From NCBI GenBank assembly GCA_031380225.1, contig JANNFX010000187.1:1-6804 (forward strand): DNA of 6,804 bases, given 5' to 3'. The DNA comes from JANNFX01 sp031380225 (GTDB lineage: Bacteria; Pseudomonadota; Alphaproteobacteria; Rhizobiales; Hyphomicrobiaceae). The number at the start of each line of letters is the position of its first letter. Position 1 is the stretch's first letter. The translations under genes and the position numbers were made by a program. The notes beneath the pieces were generated by a model. It was not told the DNA's origin, did no database searches, and worked only from the letters and a program-made list of their open reading frames with translations. Shown here one piece after another: positions 6,802 to 6,804 of this stretch.

Positions 6802-6804
6802 GCG
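6782..6804 (+). CDS. Start of a probable next gene overlapping the helicase 3' end (partial)
   Basis: An ATG in the +1 frame relative to the helicase begins MFNLKPE and leaves the window after seven codons. GGGGA (6773-6777) lies four bases upstream as a possible ribosome-binding site, and the overlap with the helicase is 20 bp. In this helicase family the next gene is often pdeM, a ligase-associated metallophosphoesterase. Seven codons cannot test that, and the true start could lie beyond the window. Confidence 0.35.

Overview
The window looks like chromosomal DNA of an alphaproteobacterium, most likely Hyphomicrobiales (Rhizobiales). The reasons are the GC-rich codon use, the stand-alone Lhr-type 'ligase-associated' DEXH helicase with a second gene overlapping its 3' end, and a DecR-like Lrp regulator. 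This placement rests on gene style, not on a database search. No RNA genes, insertion sequences or CRISPR arrays were seen.

Left half, minus strand (3206 down to 1): three co-directional genes. First is a secreted two-domain protein, with eight uninterrupted 42-residue TPR units followed by a DUF900-type alpha/beta hydrolase (3206-948). After an 80-bp gap with its own plausible promoter comes a 95-residue secreted precursor peptide (866-579). Its stop codon overlaps the start of a radical SAM maturase of the GrrM/OscB type (579-1, cut by the window edge) in a TAATG junction. The last two form a RiPP (ribosomally made, post-translationally modified peptide) system of the three-residue cyclophane class. 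The precursor is unusual: beyond its signal peptide it has a single aromatic residue, F75, in the motif F-D-N, followed by a proline-rich tail, instead of the glycine-rich multi-motif core typical of GrrA peptides. A coherent model is that the maturase crosslinks F75 to N77 in the cytoplasm, the product is exported, and the exported TPR-hydrolase works in the same compartment.

Middle (3207-3633): a 427-bp divergent intergenic region with two plausible plus-strand promoters, a 12-bp palindrome and a short AT-rich palindrome near the Lrp gene start.

Right half, plus strand (3634 to the end): an Lrp/AsnC-family regulator closely resembling E. coli DecR (YbaO), then a complete Lhr-family DEXH helicase of the ligase-associated DNA damage response type (4204-6801), and the first seven codons of a probable next gene overlapping it by 20 bp. 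These belong to regulation and DNA repair, with no visible functional link to the RiPP operon.
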